Positions 8,645 to 17,255 of a stretch of 64,000 nucleotides of DNA are shown here, in pieces. The notes beneath the pieces were generated by a model. It was given only the letters and a program-made list of their open reading frames with translations. It ran no database searches and was not told the origin of the DNA. The DNA lies in the NCBI GenBank assembly GCA_046350095.1, contig JAXMBA010000002.1:620001-684000 (forward strand), given 5' to 3'. Made by a program: the position numbers and the translations under genes. This DNA is from Urbifossiella sp046350095 (GTDB lineage Bacteria; Planctomycetota; Planctomycetia; Gemmatales; Gemmataceae). Numbering within the stretch: the first letter of the stretch is position 1; each line of letters starts with the position of its first letter.

Positions 8645-9883
8645 CTACCGCGCGAGCGATTCACCCGCCGGCCACGCCGTCACCGCGGCGACGGCGCGGT
8701 GAACCAGCGGGTCGATCAGCCCCGACAGCACGCGGCCGTTCGAACTGCGGTCGGTGTTGAACAGCACCGCCCAGCTGAACCCGTCGGCGCGCCGCACGAG
8801 CAGCGTCGAGGTGCCGCTGATGAGTCCCGAGTGCCAGGCGTTGACGCCGCCGTCCACCGGCCGCACGTCCCAGCCGAGGCCGTAGAACGCCGGCTTCGGC
8901 TTCCCCTCCGCGTCGTGGCCGGCGAGCCCCGCCGGCCGCTCCCACATTGCCCGTGCGGTCGCCGCCGACAGTAGCGGCGACCGCGCCGGGTCGCCGAACG
9001 CCGACGCGAACCGAACCAGATCGACGGCCGACGCCACCCAGCCGCCGTGGGCCTCGTAGCCTTCGAGGTTGCCGGCGCCGTCGGGGAACGGCACGCGCTC
9101 GCCGGCCCGCGGCGGGTACAGGCACACGCCGGTGTTCCGCTTCGCGTCGTAGTAGCGGACCTCGTCCGCCGGCCGGTTCTCCGGCAGGGCGCGACCCAGG
9201 CGCGCCGTCGTCACGCCGACCGGCGCCAGCACGCGCTCCTTGACGTAACGCTCGTAGGAGAGCCCGCTGGCGGCCTCGATGACGCGGCCGAGCAGCAGGT
9301 AGCCGACGTTCGAGTACGCGAACCGCTCGCCGGGGGCGAAATCGAGGCGGAGGCCGAGTGTGTAGCGGGTCACGTCCGTCGCCGATACCGGCGGCGTGCC
9401 GCCGAGCACCGCGGCGATTCGGGTGGGGATGCCGATGGGGTCGCCGGAGCGGTCGCGGTCCCAGCCGCCGGTGTGGTTCAGGCAGTGGCGGACGGTCACG
9501 TCCTTCAACCGGGCGTCGAGTTCGGCGCCGGCCGCGAGGTGTGGGCGGAGCGTGACGTATCGCAGCACCGGGTCGTCGAGCCGCACCTTGCCGGCGTCCA
9601 CGAGTTGCAGCACGGCGACGGCGGTGAGCGGCTTCGAGATGCTGGCGATGCGGAACAGGCTGCGCGGGGCGACGGGCGTCTTACGCTCCAGGTCGGCGAG
9701 GCCGAACCCGCGCGAGTAGACGAGCCGGCCGCGGCGGGCGACGGCGAGCGCGCCGCCGGGCACGGCGTGGTCGGCGAGGAACGTGGTCATCAGCCGGTCG
9801 AGCGGCACGAGGTCCGGTTGCGCGCGGGCGGGGCCGGCGAGGGACGCGGCAGCGGCGGCGAGGAAGGCGCGGCGTGTAGGCAT
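8645..9883 (-). CDS. serine hydrolase, beta-lactamase/class C-like
   Basis: A 412-residue exported enzyme (twin-Arg-like start MPTRRAFLAA, cleavage near AQP). It carries the three penicillin-binding/beta-lactamase family motifs: SxxK as SISK (Ser81, Lys84), YxN as YSN (190-192) and HSG (351-353) in place of KTG. This set is typical of class C-like esterases, D-aminopeptidases and EstB-type enzymes, so hydrolysis of small esters or D-amino acid peptides is more likely than antibiotic resistance. The start at 9883 was chosen because the signal peptide begins there; the frame continues to 9997. It follows the YfhO-like gene on the same strand with a 64-nt gap. Confidence 0.85.
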   Translation of the reverse strand: MPTRRAFLAAAAASLAGPARAQPDLVPLDRLMTTFLADHAVPGGALAVARRGRLVYSRGFGLADLERKTPVAPRSLFRIASISKPLTAVAVLQLVDAGKVRLDDPVLRYVTLRPHLAAGAELDARLKDVTVRHCLNHTGGWDRDRSGDPIGIPTRIAAVLGGTPPVSATDVTRYTLGLRLDFAPGERFAYSNVGYLLLGRVIEAASGLSYERYVKERVLAPVGVTTARLGRALPENRPADEVRYYDAKRNTGVCLYPPRAGERVPFPDGAGNLEGYEAHGGWVASAVDLVRFASAFGDPARSPLLSAATARAMWERPAGLAGHDAEGKPKPAFYGLGWDVRPVDGGVNAWHSGLISGTSTLLVRRADGFSWAVLFNTDRSSNGRVLSGLIDPLVHRAVAAVTAWPAGESLAR

Positions 9884-9947
9884 GGTGGAAGTGTAGTCAT
9901 CCGGCGAATCGACCGCGGTCGCGCACCGGGCCGCTGCGGGGTCCGTG

Positions 9948-12287
9948 TCATACGCTCGGCCCGGACACCGACTCGGTACGCGCGGGGTCTCCCACACGGC
10001 GGCAGCGCCGCACGGTCAGCCGCAGCACACCCGCCGCCCCGACCAGCGCCAGCGTGGCCACGCTCACCCACCAGCCGAGCCGGTACGACCGCGGCTCGAA
10101 GGTGAAGACGGCTTCCTTCGCCCCCGCCGGCAACTGCACGGCGCGGAAGGCGTGGTTCGCTCGCTCGACCGGCACCTCGGCCCCGTCCACGCGGCACACC
10201 CAGCCGGGGTACCACACGTCGGCGAGCACGAGGAACCCGCCGCCGTCGCCGGTGAGTTCCATGCGCACGCAGTTGGGCCGGTACTCGGTGATGCGTGCGG
10301 TCGGCGTTGTGGCCGCGAGCGGCGGCAGCGGTCGGTCGGTCGCCAGGAGCACGGCGCGGCGGAAGTCGGTGGCCAGGACCGCGTCGTACTCGCCGCCGGG
10401 CGGCATCGGCCGCGCTTCAGGTACGACCCATGCCCTGGGGAAAGCCGACGGCCGTTCGTACAGGACGTGCGGCGGTGGGTCCGGGATGTCCGGCGGCAGT
10501 GCCGGCACCGGCGGCGGGGCCGCGTCGGAGCCAACCCTCCGCCACCCGGGGCCGGGCTCGTGCCCCTCCGGGGCCGCCAGGTAGCGGACGTTCAACAGGT
10601 CGAACAACTGCTGCTGGCCGACCTCGAAGTTCGGCAGCACCGGCTGCGCGACCGGGCTCATGCCGACAACCGGCGACGGGTCGCCGACCACGAACCCGAT
10701 GAACTCGCGGTAGTGGCGCACGTCTAGCGGGTTGTACCCGCGCGCCGTCTCGACGCCGCGCACGAGCGGCAGCGGCGACCCGCCGCCGTACACCGCAACC
10801 CGGTCGGCGGCGGTGGTGCCGCTGTCCCAGTCCATCACCCGCCCCGCCCCGGGTTCGAGCCGCGTCGCCGGGTAGTCCAGCGTGACCGTCCGCGGGTAGA
10901 TCGTGGCCTGAGGGAAGGTAAGCGGGTAGCCGCTCAGCAGAACCAGTTCGCCGACAATCGCCACGAGCCACATCCGGGGGCGACCCAGGGCGCCGGGCCG
11001 CCAGCGGAGCAAGAGTACGCCCAGGCAGCCGCCGACCGACAACCAGTACACGAGGAACTCGGGGCGAAACACCGGTCGCGGGTGTGACAGCCACCCGAGC
11101 ACGTCCCAGACGAGCGACGGCAGCCCCACCGCCGTCACCACCAGCGCCAACCGCCGCTTCAGGACGTGGCTGTCGGCGGGCGCCCACCCAGACCGCTCCA
11201 GGGCAGCGGTCGCGGTGCCGGCGAGGACGGCGACCGGGAAAGCGGAGATTAACAGCATCCGGGTCGGCACGCGGAAGCGGTTGAACCCGGGGAGCCAGTC
11301 CACCAGCGCCGCCCCGCCGAGAGAGAAGACGGCGAGGCCGGCGAGCACCCACGCCCGGTAGCGTGTCTGCGGGCCGCCGAGGGCCGGGGCCGTCAGCGCC
11401 GCCGCAAGCAGTAGCAAACTCACCTGCCCCCGCCCTTCCCACGACTCCGGCGGGTCGTTCACCGCACCCGGCCCGGCCAGCGCGGTCAGGGTTCGCATCC
11501 CGACCGTCAGCGCCTCCGTCGAGGTGAGGCCCCCCTGCCGCGCCGACAGCCCCGCGGCTTCGAGCGTCGGCAGCAGTTGTACCGCCGTCAACCCCAGCGC
11601 CAGTGCGACGGCCCCGACGCCGGTGAGGAGCCAGCGGCGCCACGCAACGCGGTCCAGCGGGAACGTCCAGAAGGCGGCGAACACGCCGGCGTAGAACGTC
11701 CACTGCGGGTGCGTGCCGAGGGTCATCAGCGCCAGCGCCGCGCCCGCACCCAGCACCGGTCCGACGCCGCCGGACCGGGTGCCGCGTTCGAGGCCGAGCA
11801 GCACCAGCGGCAGCCACGCCAGGCCGATCGTGATCGTGTGCCCGGCCAGCAGCAGGTGCGTCATCCACTTCCCGGCAAACATCCACCCCACCGCCGCGAC
11901 CAGGCTGCCGGCATCACCCAGACCGTTGCTCCGCGCATACACGAACGTGAAGCCGCCCGCCGCGAGGACGTGCAGCGCGACCACCCAGCTCATGACGGCG
12001 CCGGCGGCCGACTCGGGGAACAGCAGCGTGACGGCGTACGGCGGGTAGAACGCGCCGACCTGGATGTCGTGAACGAACGGCGAGCCGCAGAAGTGGTACG
12101 GGTTCCACAGCGGCAATTCGCCGGTCGTGCGCCACTCGCGGACGAGGAACACCCGCGCGGGCAGGTGCTCGGCGAGGAGGTCGGAGTACGGGGCGAACAG
12201 CGTCTGCGTGGGGTGGAGGAGCAGCGGGTGGAAGTACAGCGCCCAGAGCAGCGCGAGGAGCAGGTAGGGCTTCAGGGCGCGGCGCAT
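9948..12287 (-). CDS. YfhO-like polytopic membrane protein
   Basis: A 779-residue membrane protein with about eleven hydrophobic helices in the first ~480 residues and one near the C-terminus (RLGWWVSVATLALVGAAGVLRL). The N-terminal region has LLHPTQTLFAPYSDLLAEH and LPLWNPYHFCGSPFVHD, resembling the luminal loop of GT-C-fold membrane proteins such as YfhO. The soluble part (~480-720) ends in RITEYRPNCVRMEL. YfhO in Firmicutes glycosylates lipoteichoic acid using lipid-linked sugars; the planctomycete members have no tested function. It starts 5 nt after the nuoH stop codon and may be translationally coupled to it. Confidence 0.8.
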   Translation of the reverse strand: MRRALKPYLLLALLWALYFHPLLLHPTQTLFAPYSDLLAEHLPARVFLVREWRTTGELPLWNPYHFCGSPFVHDIQVGAFYPPYAVTLLFPESAAGAVMSWVVALHVLAAGGFTFVYARSNGLGDAGSLVAAVGWMFAGKWMTHLLLAGHTITIGLAWLPLVLLGLERGTRSGGVGPVLGAGAALALMTLGTHPQWTFYAGVFAAFWTFPLDRVAWRRWLLTGVGAVALALGLTAVQLLPTLEAAGLSARQGGLTSTEALTVGMRTLTALAGPGAVNDPPESWEGRGQVSLLLLAAALTAPALGGPQTRYRAWVLAGLAVFSLGGAALVDWLPGFNRFRVPTRMLLISAFPVAVLAGTATAALERSGWAPADSHVLKRRLALVVTAVGLPSLVWDVLGWLSHPRPVFRPEFLVYWLSVGGCLGVLLLRWRPGALGRPRMWLVAIVGELVLLSGYPLTFPQATIYPRTVTLDYPATRLEPGAGRVMDWDSGTTAADRVAVYGGGSPLPLVRGVETARGYNPLDVRHYREFIGFVVGDPSPVVGMSPVAQPVLPNFEVGQQQLFDLLNVRYLAAPEGHEPGPGWRRVGSDAAPPPVPALPPDIPDPPPHVLYERPSAFPRAWVVPEARPMPPGGEYDAVLATDFRRAVLLATDRPLPPLAATTPTARITEYRPNCVRMELTGDGGGFLVLADVWYPGWVCRVDGAEVPVERANHAFRAVQLPAGAKEAVFTFEPRSYRLGWWVSVATLALVGAAGVLRLTVRRCRRVGDPARTESVSGPSV

Positions 12288-12291
12288 CGAG

Positions 12292-13509
12292 CTACTTCCG
12301 CCCCGCGGTCAGCGGCGTCGCCCGGCCGGCCCACGCGCCCGGCAGCTGGCCCGCGGGGCCGCTCATCGCCGGCGGCTTCAGCACGCTCGCCGCCAGCAGC
12401 AGCAGCGCGCCCAGCGTTCCGAAGCTCAGCACGTACCGCGTCGCGGCCGTCAGCCCGGGCGGGGCGAGGAGTTGCCACAGGCACACGCCGATCAACAGGG
12501 CGCACGCCATCGGCAGGAAGTACTGTAGGCACGTCGTCATCACCTGGTCGATCCGCAGCCGCGGCAGCGACCAGCGCAGCCACATCATCACCAGCACGCC
12601 GGCCCAGCACTTCGCCGCGAACGCGGACAGGTTTAGCAGGTTCCCCCACCAGAAGCCCCACTCGGCCGTCGGCTCGAACGGGAGGAAGCCGGTGTGCCAC
12701 CCGCCCAGGAACAGGAGCGCCGCCAGGCCGCTCACGGCGAACATGCTGCCGTATTCCGCCAGGAAGAAGATCGACCAGCGGAACCCGCTGTACTCCGTCA
12801 GGAAGCCCGCCACCAGCTCGCTCTCGGCCTCCGCCAGGTCGAACGGCGCCCGCTTGCAGCTGGCCGTCGCCGTGATGAAGAACACCACCAGCGCCAGGAA
12901 CGTGAACGGGTCGTGGAACGCCGTCCAGTTCCAGAACCCGCCGACCTGCTGGTTGCCCATCGCGGTCAGGTTCAGGGTGCCGAGCACGCACACCGGCACG
13001 ACCACGCACAGCGCCCGCGGCACCTCGTAGCTCACCACCTGCGCCGCCTCGCGGACGCCGCCGAACAGCGACCACTTGTTCGCGGAGGCGTACCCGGCCA
13101 GCACCACGCCGAACACCTCGCTGCTGAGCACCGCCAGCATGAAAAACGCGCCCACGCTCAGCTCCTGCGCCACGAGCCCGGCCCCGAACGGCAGCGCGAT
13201 GTACCCGCAGAACGCGGCGCAAAACGCCAGGTATGGGGCGAGCCGGAACAGGAACCGGTCGGCGCCCTCGGGGGCGTGATCCTCCTTCGAGATGAGCTTG
13301 ATGCCGTCGGCGAGGGATTGCAGCAGGCCGAACGGGCCGACCCGGGTGGGGCCGAGGCGGTCCTGCATCCGGGCGCTGACCTTGCGCTCGGCCCAGATGG
13401 CGAGGAACGCCGACCCGCTGATGAACGCGAACACCGCGGCCGCGGCCGTGACGCCGAAGGCGACGAGGTTCCACGGGTGCGGGAGGTAGTCGGACCAGAA
13501 CGGGGGCAC
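12292..13509 (-). CDS. nuoH: NADH-quinone oxidoreductase subunit H
   Basis: A 405-residue membrane subunit of respiratory complex I, which helps form the quinone site and the proton path. The family signature is clear: AIWAERKVSARMQDRLGPTR (~38-57), then VGPFGLLQSLADGIKLISKED, and later SYEVPRALCVVVPV and ETNRAPFDL-like KRAPFDLAEAESELVAGFLTEYSG. The start is GTG with GGAAGG nine bases upstream. It is somewhat longer than the usual 320-350 residues, with an added C-terminal extension after the last helix. None of the other nuo genes is next to it, which is unusual because nuoH normally sits inside a 13-14 gene operon. Confidence 0.95.
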   Translation of the reverse strand: MPPFWSDYLPHPWNLVAFGVTAAAAVFAFISGSAFLAIWAERKVSARMQDRLGPTRVGPFGLLQSLADGIKLISKEDHAPEGADRFLFRLAPYLAFCAAFCGYIALPFGAGLVAQELSVGAFFMLAVLSSEVFGVVLAGYASANKWSLFGGVREAAQVVSYEVPRALCVVVPVCVLGTLNLTAMGNQQVGGFWNWTAFHDPFTFLALVVFFITATASCKRAPFDLAEAESELVAGFLTEYSGFRWSIFFLAEYGSMFAVSGLAALLFLGGWHTGFLPFEPTAEWGFWWGNLLNLSAFAAKCWAGVLVMMWLRWSLPRLRIDQVMTTCLQYFLPMACALLIGVCLWQLLAPPGLTAATRYVLSFGTLGALLLLAASVLKPPAMSGPAGQLPGAWAGRATPLTAGRK

Positions 13510-13558
13510 GGCGACCTGCCTTCCACAACGGCAGCGGGGCGGGTAGTCTACCGCCCGG

Positions 13559-14242
13559 ATGTCGGAAGTGTACCGAACGCCTCACGGCGCCGCCATGAGT
13601 CCGTCCGCACCGTCCCTCGCCTCCGCCGCCCGCCGGCCGTTTTCGGCCCGGCCCGGCAACGCCGTGCGCCCCGCCTGCCTCCGCTTCCGCACCACACCGA
13701 CGGAGGCACCGCCCGACGACCCGCTGGCCCGCGACGCGAAGCTGGCCCGCGTCGAGGCGGTGCTGCTGGTGGCCGACGAGCCGCTCAGCCCGCGCCGCCT
13801 CGCCGAGGCCGCCGGCCTCACCGACACGGCGGAGGCGCGTGCCCTCGCCGAGAAGCTCAAAGGCTTCCTCGACGCCGACGGCAGCGCGTTCGAGGTCGCG
13901 GAGCTCGCCGGCGGCTACCAGTTCCTGTCCCGCCCGGCGGTGGCCCCGTGGCTGGCGCGTCTGCGGCGCACCGGCCACGACCTGCGGCTGACGCCGGCGG
14001 CGTTGGAAACGCTGGCGGTGATCGCGTACCGGCAGCCGGTGATGCGGGCGGAGGTGGAGCAGGTGCGCGGCGTGTCGTGCGGCGAGGTGGTGCGGCAGCT
14101 GATGGAGAAGGGGCTGGTGCGCGTGTCCGGCCGGCACGACTCGCTCGGCCGGCCCCAACTGTACGGCACCACCAAGAAGTTTCTTCAGGCGTTCGGGCTC
14201 AACACGCTGAAGGACTTGCCCGAGGTGTTCGAGCGGAAGTGA
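13559..14242 (+). CDS. scpB: SMC-ScpA-ScpB complex subunit ScpB
   Basis: 227 residues. ScpB dimers bind ScpA and the SMC condensin for chromosome organisation and segregation. Two winged-helix units are visible: LARVEAVLLVADEPLSPRRLAEAAGL (~62-87) and the conserved second unit around LETLAVIAYRQPVMRAEVEQVRGV (~150-173), followed by GRPQLYGTTKKFLQAFGL. The first ~60 residues are low-complexity and lie outside the family core, so the true start may be downstream; the ATG at 13595 is one alternative. It is divergent from nuoH. No scpA is visible nearby. Confidence 0.88.
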   Translation: MSEVYRTPHGAAMSPSAPSLASAARRPFSARPGNAVRPACLRFRTTPTEAPPDDPLARDAKLARVEAVLLVADEPLSPRRLAEAAGLTDTAEARALAEKLKGFLDADGSAFEVAELAGGYQFLSRPAVAPWLARLRRTGHDLRLTPAALETLAVIAYRQPVMRAEVEQVRGVSCGEVVRQLMEKGLVRVSGRHDSLGRPQLYGTTKKFLQAFGLNTLKDLPEVFERK

Positions 14243-14298
14243 GGCGACCCGACATGCGAGCCGGGGGCGTGAGCCCCCGGATCACCGTTAGCCTGTCT

Positions 14299-15486
14299 TC
14301 ACCGCCCCAGCGAGCTGAAGTCCACTTCGGTGTGCTCGCCGGCCCGGAACGCCACCTTCTGCGACAGTTGCTCCGGCTGGCCGTTCCGCGTCACCTCCAC
14401 CCGCAACAGGTAGGCGAACTCCCGGCCCGCCGGGAGCGGCGGGGTCGTGAACCGCCGGGTCGATTCCGTCGAGGGGTTACGGTTGTTGTCCACGTACAGG
14501 GCGGCGCCCGGCGGCAGCTTGACCGTGATCGTGGCCCGCGCGTCACCACCGGTCGGAGCGATCGGAGCGGTCGGGGCAACCGGGGCGGTCGGACCGGGGT
14601 TCGACACCGCCACGGCCGGAGCGGCCACCGCCGGGTTGGCCGCCGGCGGGGCGGGGGCGCCGGTCGTCGGGCGGGCGGCGGTCAGGTCGGAGAACTCGAC
14701 CGTCTCCGTTGCCCCGGACCGCACCGGCACCCGCTTCGTGACCGAAACCACCTCGCCGTTGCGGTCGTACTCCGCGGTCATGCGGTAGGTGAACTCCATG
14801 CCGCCGGGCAGTTCCGGCGTCGTGAACCGACGCTCGGACCCGGTCAGCCGCAGCGGCACGCCGTCGGCGTAGAGCCGGGCGTCGGCCGGGAGGCGGACCA
14901 CGATGGCGGCGCGACTGCCGTTGGACACCGTCGCCGTCGGCGGGCCGAACGCGACCGCCGGGCGGAAGCCGGTGCGGTCAGGGGCCGGGGCGGTCTGCGG
15001 GTCGGCGTAGGGGATGGTCGCCGGCGGCGCGGCGTACGGCTGCGGCGGGCCGAACACCGGCGGCGGCGCCGACGGGACCGGGCCGCCGTAGCACGACAGG
15101 CCGCCGTTGAGGACCGGCGTGTACGACACGGCCGGCCCGCCGAAGCAGCTGTACGCCGCGGTGCCGCCACAGCACCCGGTGCACCCGGCCAGGGCGGTCG
15201 TCCCGCCGCAGCAGCCGTTGCACCCGGACAGGGCGGTCGTCCCGCCGCAGCACCCGTTGGCGTTCCACCAGCTGCGGACGCGGTCGCGGACGCCGAAGAA
15301 GGCGTGCCCGCCGCCGCAGCAGTCGCTGCCGCCGCAGCACCCGCCGCCGTAGCAGCTGTAGCGGGCGGCCCCGCCGCCGCAGCAGCCGTTGCAGCTGCCG
15401 CCGCTGAACAGGTCGCGGAAGTAGCCGTTGAACTGCGGGGCGTCGCCGCCGCCGGCCATCGCGGTCATCAGAACCAGGCTGTACAT
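14299..15486 (-). CDS. TIGR03000-domain protein with Cys-Gly repeat region
   Basis: 395 residues with an N-terminal hydrophobic stretch (MYSLVLMTAMAGG). Residues ~25-120 are very rich in Cys and Gly, built on NGCCGG(T/G) units. After a Pro-rich linker there are two copies of a ~70-residue beta-rich domain typical of planctomycetes (TIGR03000): each has (A)xLYxDxxP/N, an RRFTTPxLP(G/A)G motif, a (E)FxYxxRxE strand and a closing VxFxxL strand. The domain has no known function and is usually found in exported proteins. The ATG at 15486 is preferred because the upstream in-frame part runs into the intergenic repeat at 15673. Dense cysteine suggests disulfide cross-linking or metal binding. Confidence 0.8.
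   Translation of the reverse strand: MYSLVLMTAMAGGGDAPQFNGYFRDLFSGGSCNGCCGGGAARYSCYGGGCCGGSDCCGGGHAFFGVRDRVRSWWNANGCCGGTTALSGCNGCCGGTTALAGCTGCCGGTAAYSCFGGPAVSYTPVLNGGLSCYGGPVPSAPPPVFGPPQPYAAPPATIPYADPQTAPAPDRTGFRPAVAFGPPTATVSNGSRAAIVVRLPADARLYADGVPLRLTGSERRFTTPELPGGMEFTYRMTAEYDRNGEVVSVTKRVPVRSGATETVEFSDLTAARPTTGAPAPPAANPAVAAPAVAVSNPGPTAPVAPTAPIAPTGGDARATITVKLPPGAALYVDNNRNPSTESTRRFTTPPLPAGREFAYLLRVEVTRNGQPEQLSQKVAFRAGEHTEVDFSSLGR
15182..15259. repeat. two tandem 39-nt units inside the TIGR03000 gene
   Basis: Units 15182-15220 and 15221-15259 are nearly identical and encode 13-residue Cys-Gly blocks (NGCCGGTTAL followed by a GC). More diverged units flank them. The array probably grew by slippage or unequal crossing over, and the unit length is a multiple of three. 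Confidence 0.65.
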
Positions 15487-15639
15487 CGCGTCCACCCCGG
15501 GCGGGGAAAGCTGGGGAATCTGCGGCCCCTGTACAACGAGGATAAACGGCTCCGGACGGGCGGACAAATCGGGCTTGAGCGAAAACGCCCTCAAGTGCCC
15601 GGGGCGGCGCGCCCGTTCCCTTCCGACCGGGCGCACGGC

Positions 15640-15645
15640 TATAAT
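15640..15645 (+). promoter_or_regulatory. candidate -10 element for the S41 protease gene
   Basis: A perfect TATAAT on the + strand, 147 nt upstream of the ATG at 15792, in otherwise very GC-rich DNA. No good -35 hexamer is visible (TTCCCT at 15616-15621 is the nearest). If used, the transcript leader would include the 8-nt repeat array at 15673-15704. Confidence 0.4.
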
Positions 15646-15672
15646 CGATACGTTCAGCTCACCGGCGTCGCA

Positions 15673-15760
15673 TGAAGGAGTGAAGGGGTGAAGGGGTGAA
15701 GGGGTGACATCCAGGGGCGTGTTCCTCACCCCTTCACCCTTCACCCCCTCACCCCTTCAC
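15673..15760. repeat. 8-nt repeat arrays in inverted orientation
   Basis: The left arm (15673-15704) has four copies of TGAAGGGG, the first with one change. The right arm (15726-15760) carries the complementary units with small length changes. Together they can fold into a long imperfect hairpin with a ~21-nt loop in the leader of the S41 protease gene. This is one of three simple-repeat inverted pairs in the first 22 kb; see also 19426-19504 and 21957-22051. Confidence 0.75.
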
Positions 15761-15791
15761 CGAGACCAGTACCCCCCTCGGGCGCGAAACC

Positions 15792-17174
15792 ATGTCGTTG
15801 CGGAATCTCGTCTGGCTCCTGGCCGTGCCCGCGTTCGTGGCCATCGGCCTGGCCATCGGGTACAGCGCCCCGGCGCCCGACAAGGACTACAAGCTCGTCC
15901 GCCAGGTCGTCGACGTGCTCGCCGAGGTGGACGCCAGCTACGTCCGCGAACTGTCCGACGCCGACCGCCAGAAGCTCGTCGAGGACATGATCGACGGCGG
16001 CCTCCACCAGCTCGACCCGCACTCCGAGTACTTCAACGCCGCCCGGCTCGCCGAGTTCGAGTCCACCACCGAAGGGAGCTTCGGCGGGGTCGGCATCAGC
16101 CTCGGCATCGACACGAAGACCAAACTGCTGAAGGTCGATCACCCGATGCCCGGCACGCCGGCGTACAACGCCGGCGTCGTGGCCGGCGACGTCATCATGA
16201 AGGTCGAGAACGAGAGCACCGAGGGCTGGTCGATCGAGCAGGCCAAGAAGCGGATCACCGGGCCGCTCAACTCGACCGTCACCCTGACACTGCGGCGCGA
16301 CGGCAAGGGCGAGTTCCCGGTGGCGCTGACGCGCGGCCGCATCGAGATGCACCCGGTGACGGGCGCGGCGCGGAGCAAGACCGACCCACTGAAGTGGGAA
16401 TGGTTCATCGACCCGCAGGCGAAGATCGCCCTGGTCCGCATCGCCACCTTCAGCGAGCTGACGACCAAGGAATTGCGGGCGGCCGTGACCGAGATCGAGG
16501 CCGCCGGCGCCCGCGGCCTCATCCTCGACCTGCGCGACAACCCGGGCGGCCTGTTGAACCAGGCCATCGACGTGGCCGACGCCTTCCTGCCGGACGTGCG
16601 GATCGTGTCCACCAAGGACCGCCGCGGCAGCGAGCGCGTGTTCGGCGGCAAGAAGGAAGGCACGCTGTTCCAGCCGACGCCGGACAACCCGCGGCCGATC
16701 GCCGTACTGGTGAACCGCAACAGCGCCAGCGCCAGCGAGATCGTCGCGGCGGCGTTACAGGACCACGGCCGGGCCGTGGTGGTGGGCGAGCGGACCTACG
16801 GCAAGGGGAGTGTGCAGAAGCTGCTGCGGCTGCCGCACAACGACCCGCCGGCGGCAGTGAAGCTGACGACCGAGACGTACTGGCGGCCGAGCGGCAAGAA
16901 CATCCACCGCTACCCGGACGCGAAGGAGGCGGACGACTGGGGCGTGCGGCCGAGCCCGGGGATGGAGGTGCCGACGACGGAGGACGAGCGGCTGCGCTAC
17001 GCCGTCGAGATGCGGCGGCTGGACTTCGTGGCCGGCCGGCCGGACCTCGTCGGCCCGAACCCGCCGGCGGCGCCGATGCCGAAGGGCGCCGACGGCCGGG
17101 CGCTGGTGGACGAGGGCAAGCCGTTCGAGGACCGGGTGCTGGCGAAGGCGATCGAGGCGCTGAAGGGGCGGTAG
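15792..17174 (+). CDS. S41-family C-terminal processing protease
   Basis: A 460-residue exported or membrane-anchored protease (signal anchor ~5-23). Order: an N-terminal helical part, a PDZ domain (~95-180, beginning SFGGVGISLG) that recognises substrate C-termini, then the S41 core. The Ser-Lys dyad is visible as Ser313 in NRNSASASEI and Lys338 in YGKGSVQ, spaced 25 residues apart as in E. coli Tsp; Asp324 matches its Asp. The RDNPGGLL motif (~248-255) is also conserved. The enzyme trims or degrades exported proteins. It lies alone, with the repeat array upstream and a strong hairpin downstream. Confidence 0.92.
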   Translation: MSLRNLVWLLAVPAFVAIGLAIGYSAPAPDKDYKLVRQVVDVLAEVDASYVRELSDADRQKLVEDMIDGGLHQLDPHSEYFNAARLAEFESTTEGSFGGVGISLGIDTKTKLLKVDHPMPGTPAYNAGVVAGDVIMKVENESTEGWSIEQAKKRITGPLNSTVTLTLRRDGKGEFPVALTRGRIEMHPVTGAARSKTDPLKWEWFIDPQAKIALVRIATFSELTTKELRAAVTEIEAAGARGLILDLRDNPGGLLNQAIDVADAFLPDVRIVSTKDRRGSERVFGGKKEGTLFQPTPDNPRPIAVLVNRNSASASEIVAAALQDHGRAVVVGERTYGKGSVQKLLRLPHNDPPAAVKLTTETYWRPSGKNIHRYPDAKEADDWGVRPSPGMEVPTTEDERLRYAVEMRRLDFVAGRPDLVGPNPPAAPMPKGADGRALVDEGKPFEDRVLAKAIEALKGR

Positions 17175-17198
17175 GGGGTTTTCGCACTGAGTCTTGCT

Positions 17199-17243
17199 GC
17201 TTGCGGCTTAGGGCTTAGCGCTGATCAGCGCTAAGCCGCAAGC
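17199..17243. terminator. bidirectional hairpin between ctp-like gene and rimO
   Basis: A 24-nt perfect palindrome (17213-17236, centred on GATC) lies inside an alternative 12-bp stem formed by 17199-17210 and 17232-17243. It sits between two convergent genes and can terminate both. The downstream arm contains CCGCAAGCGG, a 10-mer seen at other gene ends here. Confidence 0.65.
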
Positions 17244-17255
17244 GGAGGAACCCTT

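Noticed and set aside
8645..9883. Antibiotic-resistance beta-lactamase
   Set aside because: The third motif is HSG rather than KTG and the protein fits class C-like esterases/peptidases; resistance cannot be claimed.
12694..15675. 993-codon open frame on the + strand
   Set aside because: Shadow of nuoH, scpB and the TIGR03000 gene.
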